DNA from: Nitratireductor kimnyeongensis
Lineage (GTDB): Bacteria; Pseudomonadota; Alphaproteobacteria; Rhizobiales; Rhizobiaceae
Length of the DNA: 64,000 nt
Assembly: GCF_019891395.1 (NCBI RefSeq)
Contig: NZ_CP078143.1
Location: forward strand, 3,609,001-3,673,000
Direction: 5' to 3'
Shown: one piece after another, positions 1 to 13,791 of the stretch
Numbering within the stretch: position 1 is the stretch's first letter
How the letters are laid out: every line of letters starts with the position of its first letter
The notes under the pieces: model-generated
Told to the model about the DNA's origin: nothing
What the model saw: only the letters and a program-made list of their open reading frames with translations
Databases searched by the model: none
Made by a program: the position numbers and the translations under genes

Positions 1-84
1 CGGAGCACCGCAGGCGGAGCGCGCGCGGGAGCGCGGCTTTCGATAAAGTGCGCAGCAGATTTCGGACAAGCGTGGAGAAGCGTT

Positions 85-579
85 ATGGCGGGCAGCGTCA
101 ACAAGGTCATTTTGGTGGGAAATCTGGGTGCAGATCCCGAAATTCGCCGGCTAAATTCCGGCGATCCGGTGGTTAATATGCGCATCGCCACCTCTGAAAC
201 CTGGCGCGATCGCCAGTCGGGTGAGCGCCGTGAGCGGACCGAGTGGCACAATGTCGTGATTTTCAACGATAATCTTGCCAAGGTGGCCGAGCAATATTTG
301 AAGAAGGGCGCCAAGGTTTATATCGAGGGCCAGCTTCAGACACGCAAATGGACCGACCAGAACGGTCAGGAACGCTACACGACTGAAGTTGTATTGCAAA
401 AATTCCGTGGCGAACTGCAGATGCTCGACACGCGCGGGCAGGGCGGCGACAATCAGGTCGGTTATAGCGGCGGTGGCAATCGCGGTTCCGATTTCGGCCA
501 GTCAGGCCCTGCCGATACCAGCGGTGGCAGTGGCGGAGGCGGCTACTCGCAGAACCTCGACGACGAAATCCCGTTCTGA
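85..579 (+). CDS. ssb: Single-stranded DNA-binding protein SSB
   Basis: Binds single-stranded DNA during replication, recombination and repair. The 164-residue protein starts with an OB fold (about residues 5-110, beginning [16 protein letters not shown]), continues into a glycine-rich flexible linker (about 117-155) and ends in the acidic tip DDEIPF that recruits partner proteins. The length and this tip are typical of bacterial SSB, so the gene is complete. The start is the first ATG in frame. No GTTC-N7-GTTC box, the usual alphaproteobacterial LexA site, is visible in the 84 bases upstream. Many relatives have uvrA upstream, but that lies outside the window. Confidence 0.97.
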   Translation: MAGSVNKVILVGNLGADPEIRRLNSGDPVVNMRIATSETWRDRQSGERRERTEWHNVVIFNDNLAKVAEQYLKKGAKVYIEGQLQTRKWTDQNGQERYTTEVVLQKFRGELQMLDTRGQGGDNQVGYSGGGNRGSDFGQSGPADTSGGSGGGGYSQNLDDEIPF

Positions 580-607
580 TCGGCATCTGAATCTATGGAG
601 ACCCGGC

Positions 608-1021
608 ATGATCACTCCGCCCCATGACGGTAGACATGGTTTTCGGGCGGGCGTTGCCGGGTCCGTTATGCTTGCACTCATAATCGCACCATCAGCGCTT
701 GCTGGTGAAGCGGACATTGTGGACGTCAACGTCATTGCCGAATCAGCAGGGACGTACAGTTTTGAGGTCACGGTCGAGCATGCCGATGAAGGTTGGGAGC
801 ATTATGCGGACCGGTGGGACGTGCTCGACAATGCCGGCAATGTCCTTGGTTCGCGCAAGCTACTGCACCCGCATGTCAGCGAACAGCCATTTACCCGCAG
901 CCTGTCCGGCGTCACGCTGCCGGATGGTCTTACACATGTCACCATTCGTGCACACGACAGTGTTCACGGCTATGGCGGCAAGGAGATGAAGGTTTCCATC
1001 CCCGCACAGACGGGGCAATAG
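608..1021 (+). CDS. Small exported protein of unknown function
   Basis: A 137-residue protein. Residues 1-32 look like a Sec signal peptide: a hydrophobic core followed by an ALA|GE cleavage site. The mature part of about 105 residues is mostly predicted beta structure, with the motifs GWEHYADRW, LLHPHV and HDSVHGYGG. The many His and Trp residues suggest a periplasmic domain, possibly metal-binding, but that is inference. Similar short proteins occur in other alphaproteobacteria without an assigned role, as far as I know. The ATG at 608 is chosen because it places the signal peptide at the N-terminus. The gene follows ssb by 28 bases and converges on moeA. Confidence 0.8.
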   Translation: MITPPHDGRHGFRAGVAGSVMLALIIAPSALAGEADIVDVNVIAESAGTYSFEVTVEHADEGWEHYADRWDVLDNAGNVLGSRKLLHPHVSEQPFTRSLSGVTLPDGLTHVTIRAHDSVHGYGGKEMKVSIPAQTGQ

Positions 1022-1149
1022 AAGCACGCATCTGCCACTTCGCTCTGAGCCCTTCTTTCCCGTCCGCGAAGGCGGCCGGTCACCGGAGATGGAACAATCC
1101 GCGCGCCTTTCTCCCTGGACGCTAGAGGATGGTTGCTCAGAGGTGGGGA

Positions 1150-2358
1150 TCAGCCAAGCATCAGAACGCGGCAGCGGGAACCCGGTTCGGCAGCTGGTGC
1201 TCCTGGCTCACGCACAATCAGCGCATTGGCGGCCGCCAGGGTCGTGAGCATGGAGGAATCTTGCAGGGGAAAGGGTGTCGCAATCAGTCCTTCGGGGCCT
1301 GCAGCAACCGAAGCCCGAATATAATCGCGGCGCTCGTCATTTTCACGCAGGGGCGTGGCCAGAACCGCTGCCCGCAGATCGGGCGTGTGGTTGCGCTGCC
1401 CCAACCGGGCAACAAGCGGTCTCAGAAACAGCTGCGCGCACACCAGACTTGAAACAGGATTGCCGGGCAGGCCGAGAACGCGCATCTCTCCCAGCCTGCC
1501 GAACATCAGTGGCTTGCCCGGTCGCATCGCGATCTTCCAGAAGTCGAGTGACATGCCCGCTTCGAGAAGGGCCTGCCGCACGAGATCACGGGCGCCGACG
1601 GAAGCTCCGCCAAGGGTGACCAGAACATGCGCCCCTGCATCTGCAGCTTTCCGAACCGCGGCTGAAATTGCAGCGCTATTGTCATTCACGATACCCAAAT
1701 CGAGAACGCGGGCACCGTCGTTCTTCGCCAGTGCTCCAATCGCAAAACCATTCGATGCAACGATCTGATCGGGACCACATGTTTCTCCTGGCCGCACCAA
1801 CTCGTCGCCGGTTGCAATGATCGCGACCAGCGGACGTTCGGTTACAGAAAGATGCGCATGGCCCGCAGCAGCGGCCAGACCGATACCGGCTGGTCCAAGC
1901 AGACGCCCTTGCTCAAGGACCACATCGCCGTCGTGAAAGTCCAGCCCGGCTTTACGGATGTGACGACCGATCGCCACAGAACTCGTTGCTTCGATAAAGC
2001 CATCGTCCAGAGAGGTGGCGTTTTCCTGTATGAGAATGGTGTCGGCGCCTTCCGGCACTGGCGCGCCTGTAAAAATCCGCACAGCCTCGCCGATGCCGAC
2101 AACGCCATGAAACCGGTTTCCTGCTGCTGATTCTCCAATCACACGCAACCGGAGGCCTCGCGGGGTTTGTACATCCTCCGCCCGCACAGCGTAGCCATCC
2201 ATCGCGGAGGCATGAAAGGGAGGCTGAGTGCGCATTGCTGAAAGCGGATTGGCCAGAACGCGACCGCCGGCGTCCTCGATGCGCACGCTTTCGCCAGGCA
2301 GCGCCTTTACACCGTCGAGAATGCGCTCCAGCGCCTGGTCTACCGGCAGAAGCGTCAT
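1150..2358 (-). CDS. moeA: Molybdopterin molybdenumtransferase MoeA
   Basis: Inserts molybdate into adenylated molybdopterin in the last step of molybdenum cofactor synthesis. The 402-residue length matches the family. The N-terminal signature [13 protein letters not shown] lies near residue 50. The central MoCF domain carries the ATGDEL motif and [12 protein letters not shown], a variant of the usual TTGGVSVG motif, and is followed by [10 protein letters not shown]. The start codon overlaps the end of moaC by 4 bases, so the two genes are probably translationally coupled. moeA is the last gene of the leftward unit starting at the PpiD-like gene. Confidence 0.95.
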   Translation of the reverse strand: MTLLPVDQALERILDGVKALPGESVRIEDAGGRVLANPLSAMRTQPPFHASAMDGYAVRAEDVQTPRGLRLRVIGESAAGNRFHGVVGIGEAVRIFTGAPVPEGADTILIQENATSLDDGFIEATSSVAIGRHIRKAGLDFHDGDVVLEQGRLLGPAGIGLAAAAGHAHLSVTERPLVAIIATGDELVRPGETCGPDQIVASNGFAIGALAKNDGARVLDLGIVNDNSAAISAAVRKAADAGAHVLVTLGGASVGARDLVRQALLEAGMSLDFWKIAMRPGKPLMFGRLGEMRVLGLPGNPVSSLVCAQLFLRPLVARLGQRNHTPDLRAAVLATPLRENDERRDYIRASVAAGPEGLIATPFPLQDSSMLTTLAAANALIVREPGAPAAEPGSRCRVLMLG

Positions 2359-2855
2359 AAAGAAGGCTCCCCCGCCCGCCAGTCGCCCGACTTCCCGCCC
2401 GTTTTTTCCAGCAAGCGAATATTGCTGATGGTCATGCCCTTATCGAGAGCCTTCGCCATGTCGTAAATTGTCAGACAAGATATGGAGACGGCGGTCAGCG
2501 CTTCCATCTCCACGCCTGTCTGGCCGGTGACCCTGACACGCGCACGCACTTTCAAGCCGGGTAGGGCTGTGTCGGGTTCGATTTCGACCACCACTTTCGA
2601 AAGGGCGAGGGGGTGGCATAGAGGGATCAGATCCGATGTTTTCTTTGCGCCCATGATGCCGGCGATGCGCGCTGTGGCAAGTACATCGCCTTTCTTCGCG
2701 TTGCCTGAAAGAATGGCCTCGAGTGTCTGTCTTTCCATGAGCACGGAGCCTTCGGCAACGGCCTCTCGGCGGCTTTCCTGCTTGTCGCTCACATCTACCA
2801 TGTGCGCTTCTCCGGAAGCGCCGATATGCGTCAGCTTTCCGGTTGCGCCGCTCAT
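2355..2855 (-). CDS. moaC: Cyclic pyranopterin monophosphate synthase MoaC
   Basis: With MoaA it converts GTP to cyclic pyranopterin monophosphate, the first step of molybdenum cofactor synthesis. The 166-residue protein has the family motifs DLIPLCHPL (about residues 75-83), [19 protein letters not shown] and the C-terminal KTGGKSGDW. It lies 3 bases after trpC and overlaps moeA by 4 bases. The trpDC-moaC-moeA grouping is usual in Rhizobiales and reflects shared transcription rather than shared chemistry. Confidence 0.96.
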   Translation of the reverse strand: MSGATGKLTHIGASGEAHMVDVSDKQESRREAVAEGSVLMERQTLEAILSGNAKKGDVLATARIAGIMGAKKTSDLIPLCHPLALSKVVVEIEPDTALPGLKVRARVRVTGQTGVEMEALTAVSISCLTIYDMAKALDKGMTISNIRLLEKTGGKSGDWRAGEPSL

Positions 2856-2858
2856 CGG

Positions 2859-3674
2859 TCAATCAGCCTGATTGGCCGCACCGAGGCCCAACAGAGCCCG
2901 CGTTGCCGCTGCTACATCGTCTTGCCGCATCAGGCTTTCGCCAACGAGAAAAGTGTTCATCCCGGCACGCGCGAGACGACGGCAATCTTCATTGGTGAAG
3001 ATGCCGCTTTCCCCGACCACCAGCCGGCCTTCGGGAACCAGCGGAGCGAGTCGCTCGCTGGTCTCGAGGGTGGTTTCGAAAGTGCGCAGATTCCGGTTGT
3101 TTATGCCGATAAGCCGCGAGGACAATTCGAGGGAACGTTCCAGTTCCTGTTCGTCATGCACCTCGATCAGGCAATCCATGCCGAGTTCGAGCGCGGTGTC
3201 TTCAAGAGCCTGCGCTTCATCGTCGGATACGCTGGCCATGATGATCAGAATCGCATCGGCCCCCCAGCTGCGCGCCTCGTAAACCTGGTAGGGCTCAAAC
3301 AGAAAGTCCTTGCGCAACGCCGGCAAGCCACATGCGGAGCGCGCGGCTTCCAGAAAAGCCGGAGCTCCCTGAAAGGATGGGCCGTCGGTCAGCACCGAGA
3401 GACAGGCAGCACCGCCTTCCTCATAAGCAGCAGCAAGCCGGGGAGGATCAAAATCGGCTCGGATGAGCCCACGTGAGGGACTTGCCTTCTTGATTTCTGC
3501 AATCAAGCCGAATCGTCCTGCCGACTGCTTCTCAAACAGCGTTTCAGCGAAACCGCGTGGCGCTTCCACATCCCGTGTTTTGGCAACAAGCTCGAGTAAG
3601 GGCACAACGGTCTTGGCCGCTGCGATTTCCTCGCGCTTGTACGTTTCGATCTTGCGCAGGATATCGGTCGTCAT
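2859..3674 (-). CDS. trpC: Indole-3-glycerol phosphate synthase
   Basis: Closes the indole ring in tryptophan synthesis, turning carboxyphenylamino-deoxyribulose phosphate into indole-3-glycerol phosphate. The single-domain (beta/alpha)8 barrel has 271 residues. Catalytic-site motifs are visible: [10 protein letters not shown] (about 60-69), [12 protein letters not shown] with K122, [12 protein letters not shown] and VVGESGI. There is no fused TrpF domain, unlike the enterobacterial protein. Its start overlaps the trpD stop by 4 bases. Confidence 0.97.
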   Translation of the reverse strand: MTTDILRKIETYKREEIAAAKTVVPLLELVAKTRDVEAPRGFAETLFEKQSAGRFGLIAEIKKASPSRGLIRADFDPPRLAAAYEEGGAACLSVLTDGPSFQGAPAFLEAARSACGLPALRKDFLFEPYQVYEARSWGADAILIIMASVSDDEAQALEDTALELGMDCLIEVHDEQELERSLELSSRLIGINNRNLRTFETTLETSERLAPLVPEGRLVVGESGIFTNEDCRRLARAGMNTFLVGESLMRQDDVAAATRALLGLGAANQAD

Positions 3675-4708
3675 TGCTCGTGGTCCTCCTGAGAGACTCC
3701 CCTGTTCGACACATCGATCAGTTGCTTCAAGGTGGCGAGCGCGTGCCCATGATCGAGCGATTCAGCGGCCAGCCGGATCCCGTCCTTCAGTGTCTTGGCG
3801 CGTCCGGCGACCACAAGCGCAGCCCCCGAATTCAACAAGCAGATGTCCCGATAGGCGTTTTTCTCGCCTTTCAGAACGGCCCGAAGCGCCTTTGCGTTGT
3901 GAGCGGCTTCACCACCCTTGAGGTCGGCCATGGCGACCCGGTTGAGGCCGACATCCTCCGGAGTGATCTCGAAATGACGGATCTCGCCATCCTCAAGAGC
4001 AGCAACCTGGGTCGTACCTGCGGTGGTCATTTCGTCGAGGCCCGCGCCATGAACCACCCAGGCGCATTCCGTTCCCAATTGCTTCAGCACATTGGCTATC
4101 GGCTCGACCCATTCCGGTGCGAATACGCCCACAAGCTGGCGGCGCACACCGGCAGGGTTGGAAAGCGGTCCGAGCAGGTTGAAGATCGTGCGGGTGCCGA
4201 GCTCGACACGCGAGGGCCCCACATGGCGCATGGCCGAATGATGCGCGGGAGCAAACATGAACCCGAGACCGGCCTCATCGATACAATCTGCGATCTCCTG
4301 CGGGCTCAGCTCAATATTGATGCCCAGCGCTGCCAGAGTGTCAGCCGCACCCGAGCGGGACGACAGCGCCCTGTTTCCATGTTTGGCCACGGGTACTCCG
4401 GCACCGGCAACAATGAAAGCCGAGCAGGTGGACACATTGTAGGACCCGGAAGCATCCCCCCCGGTCCCGACAATGTCCACGGCGTCGTCAGGCGCAGAAA
4501 CCGGCAGCATCTTGTCGCGCATGGTTGCCACCGCGCCGGAGATCTCCTCCACGGTTTCTCCACGCACCCGCAGAGCCATCAGAAAGCCGCCGATCTGGCT
4601 TGGCGTTGCATCGCCCGACATCATGATGTCGAAAGCCTCGCGCGCCTCGTCAAAGCTCAACTGCGCACCGGAGGCGACCTTGGCGATGTAGGACTTGAAA
4701 GCGTTCAT
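3671..4708 (-). CDS. trpD: Anthranilate phosphoribosyltransferase
   Basis: Transfers phosphoribosyl from PRPP to anthranilate in the tryptophan pathway. The 345-residue protein shows the PRPP loop GTGGD (81-85), the NVST motif shortly after it, and KHGNR (109-113), in the usual order. It is the stand-alone transferase without a fused TrpG glutaminase. It lies 8 bases downstream of the PpiD-like gene and overlaps trpC by 4 bases. Confidence 0.97.
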   Translation of the reverse strand: MNAFKSYIAKVASGAQLSFDEAREAFDIMMSGDATPSQIGGFLMALRVRGETVEEISGAVATMRDKMLPVSAPDDAVDIVGTGGDASGSYNVSTCSAFIVAGAGVPVAKHGNRALSSRSGAADTLAALGINIELSPQEIADCIDEAGLGFMFAPAHHSAMRHVGPSRVELGTRTIFNLLGPLSNPAGVRRQLVGVFAPEWVEPIANVLKQLGTECAWVVHGAGLDEMTTAGTTQVAALEDGEIRHFEITPEDVGLNRVAMADLKGGEAAHNAKALRAVLKGEKNAYRDICLLNSGAALVVAGRAKTLKDGIRLAAESLDHGHALATLKQLIDVSNRGVSQEDHEQ

Positions 4709-4716
4709 CGCTTGCC

Positions 4717-6603
4717 TCAGAAGCTCAGTGCTTCCTGCATGGCAGCCCGGTTTACCGATACCGGATACTTGCCTTGCAAGCGCGCAACCATCTGGTCGAG
4801 AAGATCGTCGGCAAGCGCAGATCGCATGGTAGCGCGCTGATTTTCGGGAATGCTTTCCGCTGTCGCACTGGCAGGCTCGAACACCTCCGTGACCTTAAAC
4901 AGGAACTGACCGTCCCCTGCAGGGTTTGCAAAAACGCCTGTGCCATTGCGCGGAACCGAGAACACTGCAGCCACGCCGGCCTGACCCAGATCGGCGTCAT
5001 TGGCGTTCCGTTTGAGACCGCGTTTGATCTGCTTTTCCTGACCGATTTCCTCCGCTAGTTCGTCCAGCGAGGCACCTTCATCGAGCCGCTTGGCGAAAGC
5101 GGAAGCACTCTCGGCCAGAAGCCGGTCCGTTTCTGCTTTTCGCCAGTCTTCCAGCACCTTTGCGCGTACTTCATCCAGCGAACGGTCGCGTTCCGGAGTG
5201 ATGCCCTCGACCTCATAGAACACAAATCCGTTACCGCCCATCGAGAGAGGGGCGTTTTCAATACCGGAATCGCTTTCGAAGACTTCACGCAGAAGCTCGG
5301 CCGAAACGGGGAGATCGCCCACGATGGACCCGTCTGGACGGCGCGCGCTCGCGTCGATAGCTTCGATCGTCCGCGTCGAGAGATTCAGTCGTTCCGCAGC
5401 TTCCGCCATCGAAGCCCCCCCGGCGCGGGCGTCTTCATAAGCATCGTGCACGTCGAGCAAGACACGGGCAGCCTCTTCCAGGGCTAAATCCTGTCGGAGC
5501 TCGCTTTCAACTTCGCTGAGTGGCTGCACGACCTCTGGCTGGATTTCCGAGACAAACACGATCACAGGCCCAAAGGCGCCGTCGATGACATCGCTGAACT
5601 GGTTCGCCTCCAGAGAGAACGCTGCTTCAGCCACCGCATCATCTGCCACTTCGCTGCGTGCGAGGGTACCGAGGGCGGTGTCGCTGCTGTTCTTGCCGGC
5701 GGACGTTGCCACATCCGCGAAACTTTGGCCGTCGAGCAGGTCTTTCAACGCTGCGTCTGCGGCAGCGCGTTCGGCAAACACAATCTGGTCGATCGTGCGT
5801 TTTTCAGGCGTCGTATACCGATCACGCAGGTCGTCGTAGGCCTTCTGCACCTGCGCGTCCGAAATGGCTTCGGGGTCGGCGATGTCGGTGGGCTCCAGTT
5901 TGACATAACTGAATTTGCGATATTCGGGAGCGGCGTAATCGTCCTTGCGCTCGTCGAACCATGCCTGCAGGGCAGCCTGGTCAGGATCCGCAACAGGCTC
6001 GACAAGCGCGCGCGGCACGGCAAGATATTCCACCGTGCGATCCTCTCCCCGATAAAGAGCGAGATTCTTGAACAACTCGTCCGGAACGCTCATGCCGTCC
6101 GTGGCAGCTTCAACGATCTGCTGGCGAATGGCAACCTGTTCACGGTTTTTGAGGTAATCCTGCGGGCGCATGCCGATCTGACGCAGCACGAAGTCAAATT
6201 GCTGCCGGTCGAAACGGCCATCCGGTCCGCGAAACGCCGGATCGTCCGCCGTCAACTGGGCCAACTTGTCGCCAGAGAGACCGAGGCCGAGCCGGCTTGC
6301 CTCTTCGTCCAGAAGCGCGCCGGCGGCAAGCTGCTGCAGCACCTGGTCATCAAGTCCGAAAGCGACAGCCTGCTCGCGTGTCACACGCGTGCCGAGTTGC
6401 TGCGACAGCGCGTTGATCTGCCGATCATAGGCGAGGCGGAAATCCAGCATTGAAACGGAGGAAGCTCCGGCTGAAAGAACGTTCCGGGACTGGTCATTCA
6501 AAACCTGGCCGGAAATACCCCAGACGGCGAAGCTCACAACAAGAAGGCCCAGGAGCAGCTTGGCGATCCAGGTGGAGGCGGCGTTTCTCAGACTGTCGAG
6601 CAT
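4717..6603 (-). CDS. ppiD: PpiD-like membrane-anchored peptidyl-prolyl isomerase / SurA N-domain chaperone
   Basis: A probable periplasmic folding factor for newly exported proteins. The 628-residue protein has one N-terminal membrane anchor (about residues 13-33), a SurA-like N-terminal domain, a parvulin-type rotamase region near residues 260-370 ([11 protein letters not shown] onward) and a long C-terminal chaperone part. This architecture and length match PpiD. Whether the parvulin domain is active cannot be told by eye; in several PpiD proteins it is not. It is the first gene of the leftward unit, with 173 bases to the divergent tpiA, so its promoter probably lies between them. Confidence 0.88.
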   Translation of the reverse strand: MLDSLRNAASTWIAKLLLGLLVVSFAVWGISGQVLNDQSRNVLSAGASSVSMLDFRLAYDRQINALSQQLGTRVTREQAVAFGLDDQVLQQLAAGALLDEEASRLGLGLSGDKLAQLTADDPAFRGPDGRFDRQQFDFVLRQIGMRPQDYLKNREQVAIRQQIVEAATDGMSVPDELFKNLALYRGEDRTVEYLAVPRALVEPVADPDQAALQAWFDERKDDYAAPEYRKFSYVKLEPTDIADPEAISDAQVQKAYDDLRDRYTTPEKRTIDQIVFAERAAADAALKDLLDGQSFADVATSAGKNSSDTALGTLARSEVADDAVAEAAFSLEANQFSDVIDGAFGPVIVFVSEIQPEVVQPLSEVESELRQDLALEEAARVLLDVHDAYEDARAGGASMAEAAERLNLSTRTIEAIDASARRPDGSIVGDLPVSAELLREVFESDSGIENAPLSMGGNGFVFYEVEGITPERDRSLDEVRAKVLEDWRKAETDRLLAESASAFAKRLDEGASLDELAEEIGQEKQIKRGLKRNANDADLGQAGVAAVFSVPRNGTGVFANPAGDGQFLFKVTEVFEPASATAESIPENQRATMRSALADDLLDQMVARLQGKYPVSVNRAAMQEALSF

Positions 6604-6776
6604 GGCTTTTCCGAAGTTCCTTGGTGTGTTCTGGGCGTGTCCCCAACGAAGCGCAATAGCGTCCCAGACGCAAAGTGTCGATAGCGGAGTGGGATTTGGC
6701 GCTCCAATTGCTTTTGCATCAGCCCGTGTTTTTGCTAGGGAAGCTCCCGAGTTTGTTTTGTTGAGGACTTTGAACC

Positions 6777-7523
6777 ATGACCCCCGGAATTCGCCCTCTG
6801 ATCGCTGGCAATTGGAAAATGAACGGCTTGAGCGCCGATATCGGCGAATTGGAGGCGATGGCTGAGGCGGCGTTCGGCGGTGCTGATGCTCTGATCTGTG
6901 TTCCGGCTACCTTGATGACACGGGCGCACGTGGCGCTTGAAGGCAAGCTGCAACTGGGCGGGCAGGACTGCCACACGGCCGCGGCCGGCGCGCATACGGG
7001 TGATGTTTCGGCCGAAATGCTGGCGGATGCCGGCGCGACCCATGTGCTGGTGGGCCATTCGGAGCGCCGGACCGATCACGGAGAGACCGATGGTATCGTC
7101 GCCGACAAGGCCGAGGCTGCCTGGCGCGCCGGTCTAACGGCGGTGATTTGCATTGGCGAGACCAAGGCTGAGCGCGAGGGCGGCAAAACGCTCTCGGTTC
7201 TCTCCCGCCAGATTCCCGGTTCCGTTCCCAAAGAAGCTAAAGCCAAAAACACCGTGATCGCCTATGAGCCGGTCTGGGCCATCGGTACCGGCCTGACCCC
7301 AACGGTTGAAGATGTCGCAGAAGCGCATGCGCATATTCGAAAGGAGCTCGAAACGCTTCTTGGGGAAGAGGCAGGCAAGATGCGGATACTCTACGGCGGT
7401 TCGGTCAAACCCGGCAATGCCACGGAGTTGCTTTCGATCGAGCATGTCGACGGTGCGCTCGTCGGTGGAGCGAGCCTGAAGGCTGTGGATTTTCTTGCGA
7501 TTGCCGCCGCGTGTCCGGTTTGA
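6777..7523 (+). CDS. tpiA: Triosephosphate isomerase
   Basis: Interconverts glyceraldehyde-3-phosphate and dihydroxyacetone phosphate in glycolysis and gluconeogenesis. The 248-residue TIM barrel has GNWKMNG with N12 and K14, VLVGHSERR with catalytic H94, [11 protein letters not shown] with catalytic E164, and the phosphate-binding YGGSVKP near the C-terminus. All catalytic residues are present. It is transcribed away from the ppiD unit and followed by a hairpin just past the stop. Confidence 0.98.
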   Translation: MTPGIRPLIAGNWKMNGLSADIGELEAMAEAAFGGADALICVPATLMTRAHVALEGKLQLGGQDCHTAAAGAHTGDVSAEMLADAGATHVLVGHSERRTDHGETDGIVADKAEAAWRAGLTAVICIGETKAEREGGKTLSVLSRQIPGSVPKEAKAKNTVIAYEPVWAIGTGLTPTVEDVAEAHAHIRKELETLLGEEAGKMRILYGGSVKPGNATELLSIEHVDGALVGGASLKAVDFLAIAAACPV

Positions 7524-7535
7524 GAAAACAGAAAA

Positions 7536-7558
7536 CGCTTGCGTTGTCACCGCAAGCG
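7536..7558 (+). terminator. Hairpin after tpiA
   Basis: A perfect 8-base inverted repeat (CGCTTGCG and CGCAAGCG around a 7-base loop) starts 13 bases after the tpiA stop. No T-run follows, so it is not a classical intrinsic terminator. It could help Rho-dependent ending or protect the 3' end of the message. Confidence 0.4.
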
Positions 7559-7779
7559 CCTATGTGAGGGTGGCTTTGACGGAAATCGGGAATTCCGGCT
7601 GGTTTGACCGAAAACCGCGTCAAATGCCCTGAAACGGGTGCATTCCGCCCCGTTTGCTGGAAAAAGATGCAGGTGCCAGGATACGGATTTCTGCCGGTCT
7701 TGGAAAATCGGCAAAAGCCGTGTAATGAGCCGCGTCCGCATTGAAGCGGACGCTTCGAGCCGGAGAGCCGGAAGGAAAC

Positions 7780-8166
7780 ATGCAGACCGTTATCATCGTC
7801 ATTCATCTGATCGTCGTGGTCGCGCTGGTTGGCGTCGTCCTCATGCAACGCTCCGAGGGTGGCGGGCTTGGCATCGGCGGCGGTTCCGGTTTCATGTCCG
7901 CGCGCGGAGCAGCCAATGCGTTGACGCGAACGACGGCCATTTTGGCAGCGGCGTTCTTTGCGACGTCTCTCGCCCTGTCGCTGATCGCACGGTACGGCGC
8001 GAGCCCGACCGACATTCTGGATCGGATCCCGGCCGGCAGCGAACAGACCGAAGGTTCTGGCGGTGTTCTTGACCAGCTCGGCGGTTCCGGGGCTTCGGTT
8101 CCAACCGAGGACGACGTTCCGGCTGCTGATGTAGATCCTGAGAACCAGATTCCCACGGGGCAGTAA
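7780..8166 (+). CDS. secG: Protein-export membrane protein SecG
   Basis: The small accessory subunit of the SecYEG translocon in the inner membrane. The 128-residue protein has two transmembrane helices (about 3-22 and 48-70) joined by the conserved cytoplasmic loop LMQRSEGGGLGIGGGSG. The C-terminal tail is longer than in E. coli and rich in Gly, Pro and acidic residues, common in alphaproteobacterial SecG. The ATG at 7780 follows GGAAGGAA and is preferred to the upstream in-frame TTG at 7741. The order tpiA-secG-pyrG is typical of Rhizobiales. Confidence 0.95.
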   Translation: MQTVIIVIHLIVVVALVGVVLMQRSEGGGLGIGGGSGFMSARGAANALTRTTAILAAAFFATSLALSLIARYGASPTDILDRIPAGSEQTEGSGGVLDQLGGSGASVPTEDDVPAADVDPENQIPTGQ

Positions 8167-8237
8167 GCTCCGGGCGCGCGGTTGACCGGTCGCGATATGA
8201 GCGGCCATTCCTGACAATCGCCCACCTTATTCACCGC

Positions 8238-8271
8238 GAGGCGCAAAAAGATTTGCGTCTCGTTATTTTTT
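8238..8271 (+). terminator. Intrinsic terminator after secG
   Basis: A 10-base-pair stem (GAGGCGCAAA with TTTGCGTCTC, one G-T pair), an AAGA loop and then GTTATTTTTT. It ends the tpiA/secG transcript about 40 bases before pyrG, so pyrG probably has its own promoter in or after this region. Confidence 0.85.
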
Positions 8272-8299
8272 GCTGGCGGAATCGCCTGTGTCCGGTTAA

Positions 8300-9940
<1,641 letters not shown>

Positions 9941-10024
9941 GCTCTTCATTTTCGCCCCGTCGCCAAGTCGGGGCGAACCTCCCTTGCCGGCGGAGCACTT
10001 GCAAAGCGCCGGGGCTTGAGGCAC

Positions 10025-10935
10025 ATGCGGTGCATGGTTTCTGAAGACGACGTGCATTTTCCACGCAAGCTGGACCATTGTGTTTTGCCAACCGCCGATC
10101 TGGCGGTTGCGCGCGACCGTCTGGAAGCGCTCGGCTTCACAGTGGCCGCAGATGCCGCACACCCTTTCGGCACCGCAAATTGCTGTGTTTTCTTCGCAGA
10201 CGGATCGTATCTCGAACCGTTGAGCCGGGTTGCGCCACAGGTGGCGCGCGAGGCGGAAGACGCAGGCAATGTTTTCGTGCAGCGTGACAGCGGGTTTCGC
10301 GAAAAATCTGGCGATGAAGGGTTTTCCGCGGTGGCTCTTGGAACCGGCGATGCCGATGAGGATCACAGGCGCTTCGTGAAGGCGGGGATATCGGCCGGCA
10401 CTCCGCTTTCCTTTTCACGTCCATTTCGCGATTCTTCGGGACAGGAGGCGACCGCATCCTTCCGGCTCGCCTTTGCCGCGCCCGAAGATGCGGACGGCCA
10501 TTTCTTTTTCACCTGCCAGCGTGTGAACCTGCCGTCGGCGGGACGCGGCGCGCTGGAGACGCATCAAAACGGCGTAACGGGGACGGCGCGGATCATCCTG
10601 CTTGCCACCGCACCTGCAGATCAAGCGGGATTCCTGGAAGCGTTCTCGGCCAAGACCCCTGAGACTGTTCGAGAGGACCAACTCGATCTGTCGCTTGGCA
10701 ATGCCGTTTTGACGGTCATGACACCGGACCGCTACAGGGTTGATCTTGGTCTGGAGCGAGCGGCTTCGCATGGCCGGCTCGATCTCGCTGCGATCGTCTT
10801 CCAGTGTCCGGATATTGCCAGATTGCGCGCGCAGCTTTCCATGCAGGAAGTCCTGTTCGCAGAGCAGTTCGGATCCATCATCGTGCCGCCGGCAGCCGGG
10901 CAGGGCGCTGTTTTTGTCTTTGAGGAGTCTACCCC

Positions 10936-10939
<4 letters not shown>
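10025..10939 (+). CDS. VOC (glyoxalase-like) family protein
   Basis: A protein of about 304 residues in the glyoxalase-like/VOC superfamily. The N-terminal half begins [26 protein letters not shown], the classic first VOC beta-alpha unit, and a second half with weaker similarity follows. VOC enzymes use paired domains to hold a metal, but no substrate can be assigned. The stop overlaps the kdsA start by 4 bases, so the two are co-translated; this pyrG-VOC-kdsA arrangement recurs in Rhizobiales as far as I know. The exact start is uncertain: ATG at 10025 or 10034, or TTG at 10016. Confidence 0.82.
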
Positions 10940-13181
<2,242 letters not shown>

Positions 13182-13259
13182 AGTCTTTAGGTGACCGTGC
13201 GGAAATAACGGTCCTTTAAGCAACATATGGTCACATGCGGGAGAAGGGTATTTTTCCGC

Positions 13260-13577
13260 ATGTGGACACGTCATCACAAACGCCGCAACACTGGCCGTCT
13301 GATCGTTCCGGCGATCACGGGGCTGTTTCTCGCTTATTTCGGGTTTCACGCCTATCACGGCGATTATGGCATCTATTCAAAATACAGGCTTGAGACGCGG
13401 ATCGCCGAAGCGCAGGCGCGTCTGGATGTGCTTGTCGCCAAGCGTAAGGAACTCGAGCACAGAGTTGCTTTAGTAAATGACGGCAGTCTTGAGAAGGACA
13501 TGCTCGACGAGAGGGCGCGCCTTGCGCTCAATCTGGCGCGGAAGAACGAGGTCATCATTCTCATCGGCGCCGATTAG
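13260..13577 (+). CDS. ftsB: Septum formation initiator FtsB/DivIC family protein
   Basis: A 105-residue bitopic membrane protein: a short basic N-terminus, a transmembrane helix at about 13-32, then a coiled coil (about 42-75) and the short conserved tail. In the divisome FtsB links FtsL and FtsQ. Position between eno and pdhA is the standard one in alphaproteobacteria and supports the call, since the sequence itself is weakly conserved. The ATG at 13260 is used because the helix then has normal spacing from the N-terminus. Confidence 0.87.
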   Translation: MWTRHHKRRNTGRLIVPAITGLFLAYFGFHAYHGDYGIYSKYRLETRIAEAQARLDVLVAKRKELEHRVALVNDGSLEKDMLDERARLALNLARKNEVIILIGAD

Positions 13578-13616
13578 AGAATTAACCGGAATTCACTTAA
13601 TCAACAATAATGTTTG

Positions 13617-13657
13617 AAAATCCAAGCCCTTAGCTGCATGGCAGCTATGCGGATTTT
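13617..13657. promoter_or_regulatory. Large two-part inverted repeat upstream of pdhA
   Basis: An inner palindrome TAGCTGC-ATG-GCAGCTA (13631-13647) is nested inside outer arms AAAATCC (13617-13623) and GGATTTT (13651-13657). The outer arm on the right ends in TTTT, so it could end ftsB transcription. It could equally be an operator or leader hairpin for pdhA, about 135-175 bases downstream. Sequence alone does not decide between these. Confidence 0.5.
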
Positions 13658-13791
13658 GAATGGCCGAATTCTGTTCCACGTGCTAGCTTCATCTACCATA
13701 AGCGGGAGATGACGGGAGGCTCATGGCGCAACCAATCGCCAGGTTCCACCGTTGCACAAATTCCCCGGAATGTCAGCTAGGGAGTAGAGGC

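Noticed and set aside
1..84. LexA (SOS) box upstream of ssb
   Set aside because: No GTTC-N7-GTTC or close variant was found in the visible 84 bases; the promoter may extend beyond the window.
3557..4840. 427-codon plus-strand frame over trpD
   Set aside because: Antisense to a complete TrpD with all motifs.
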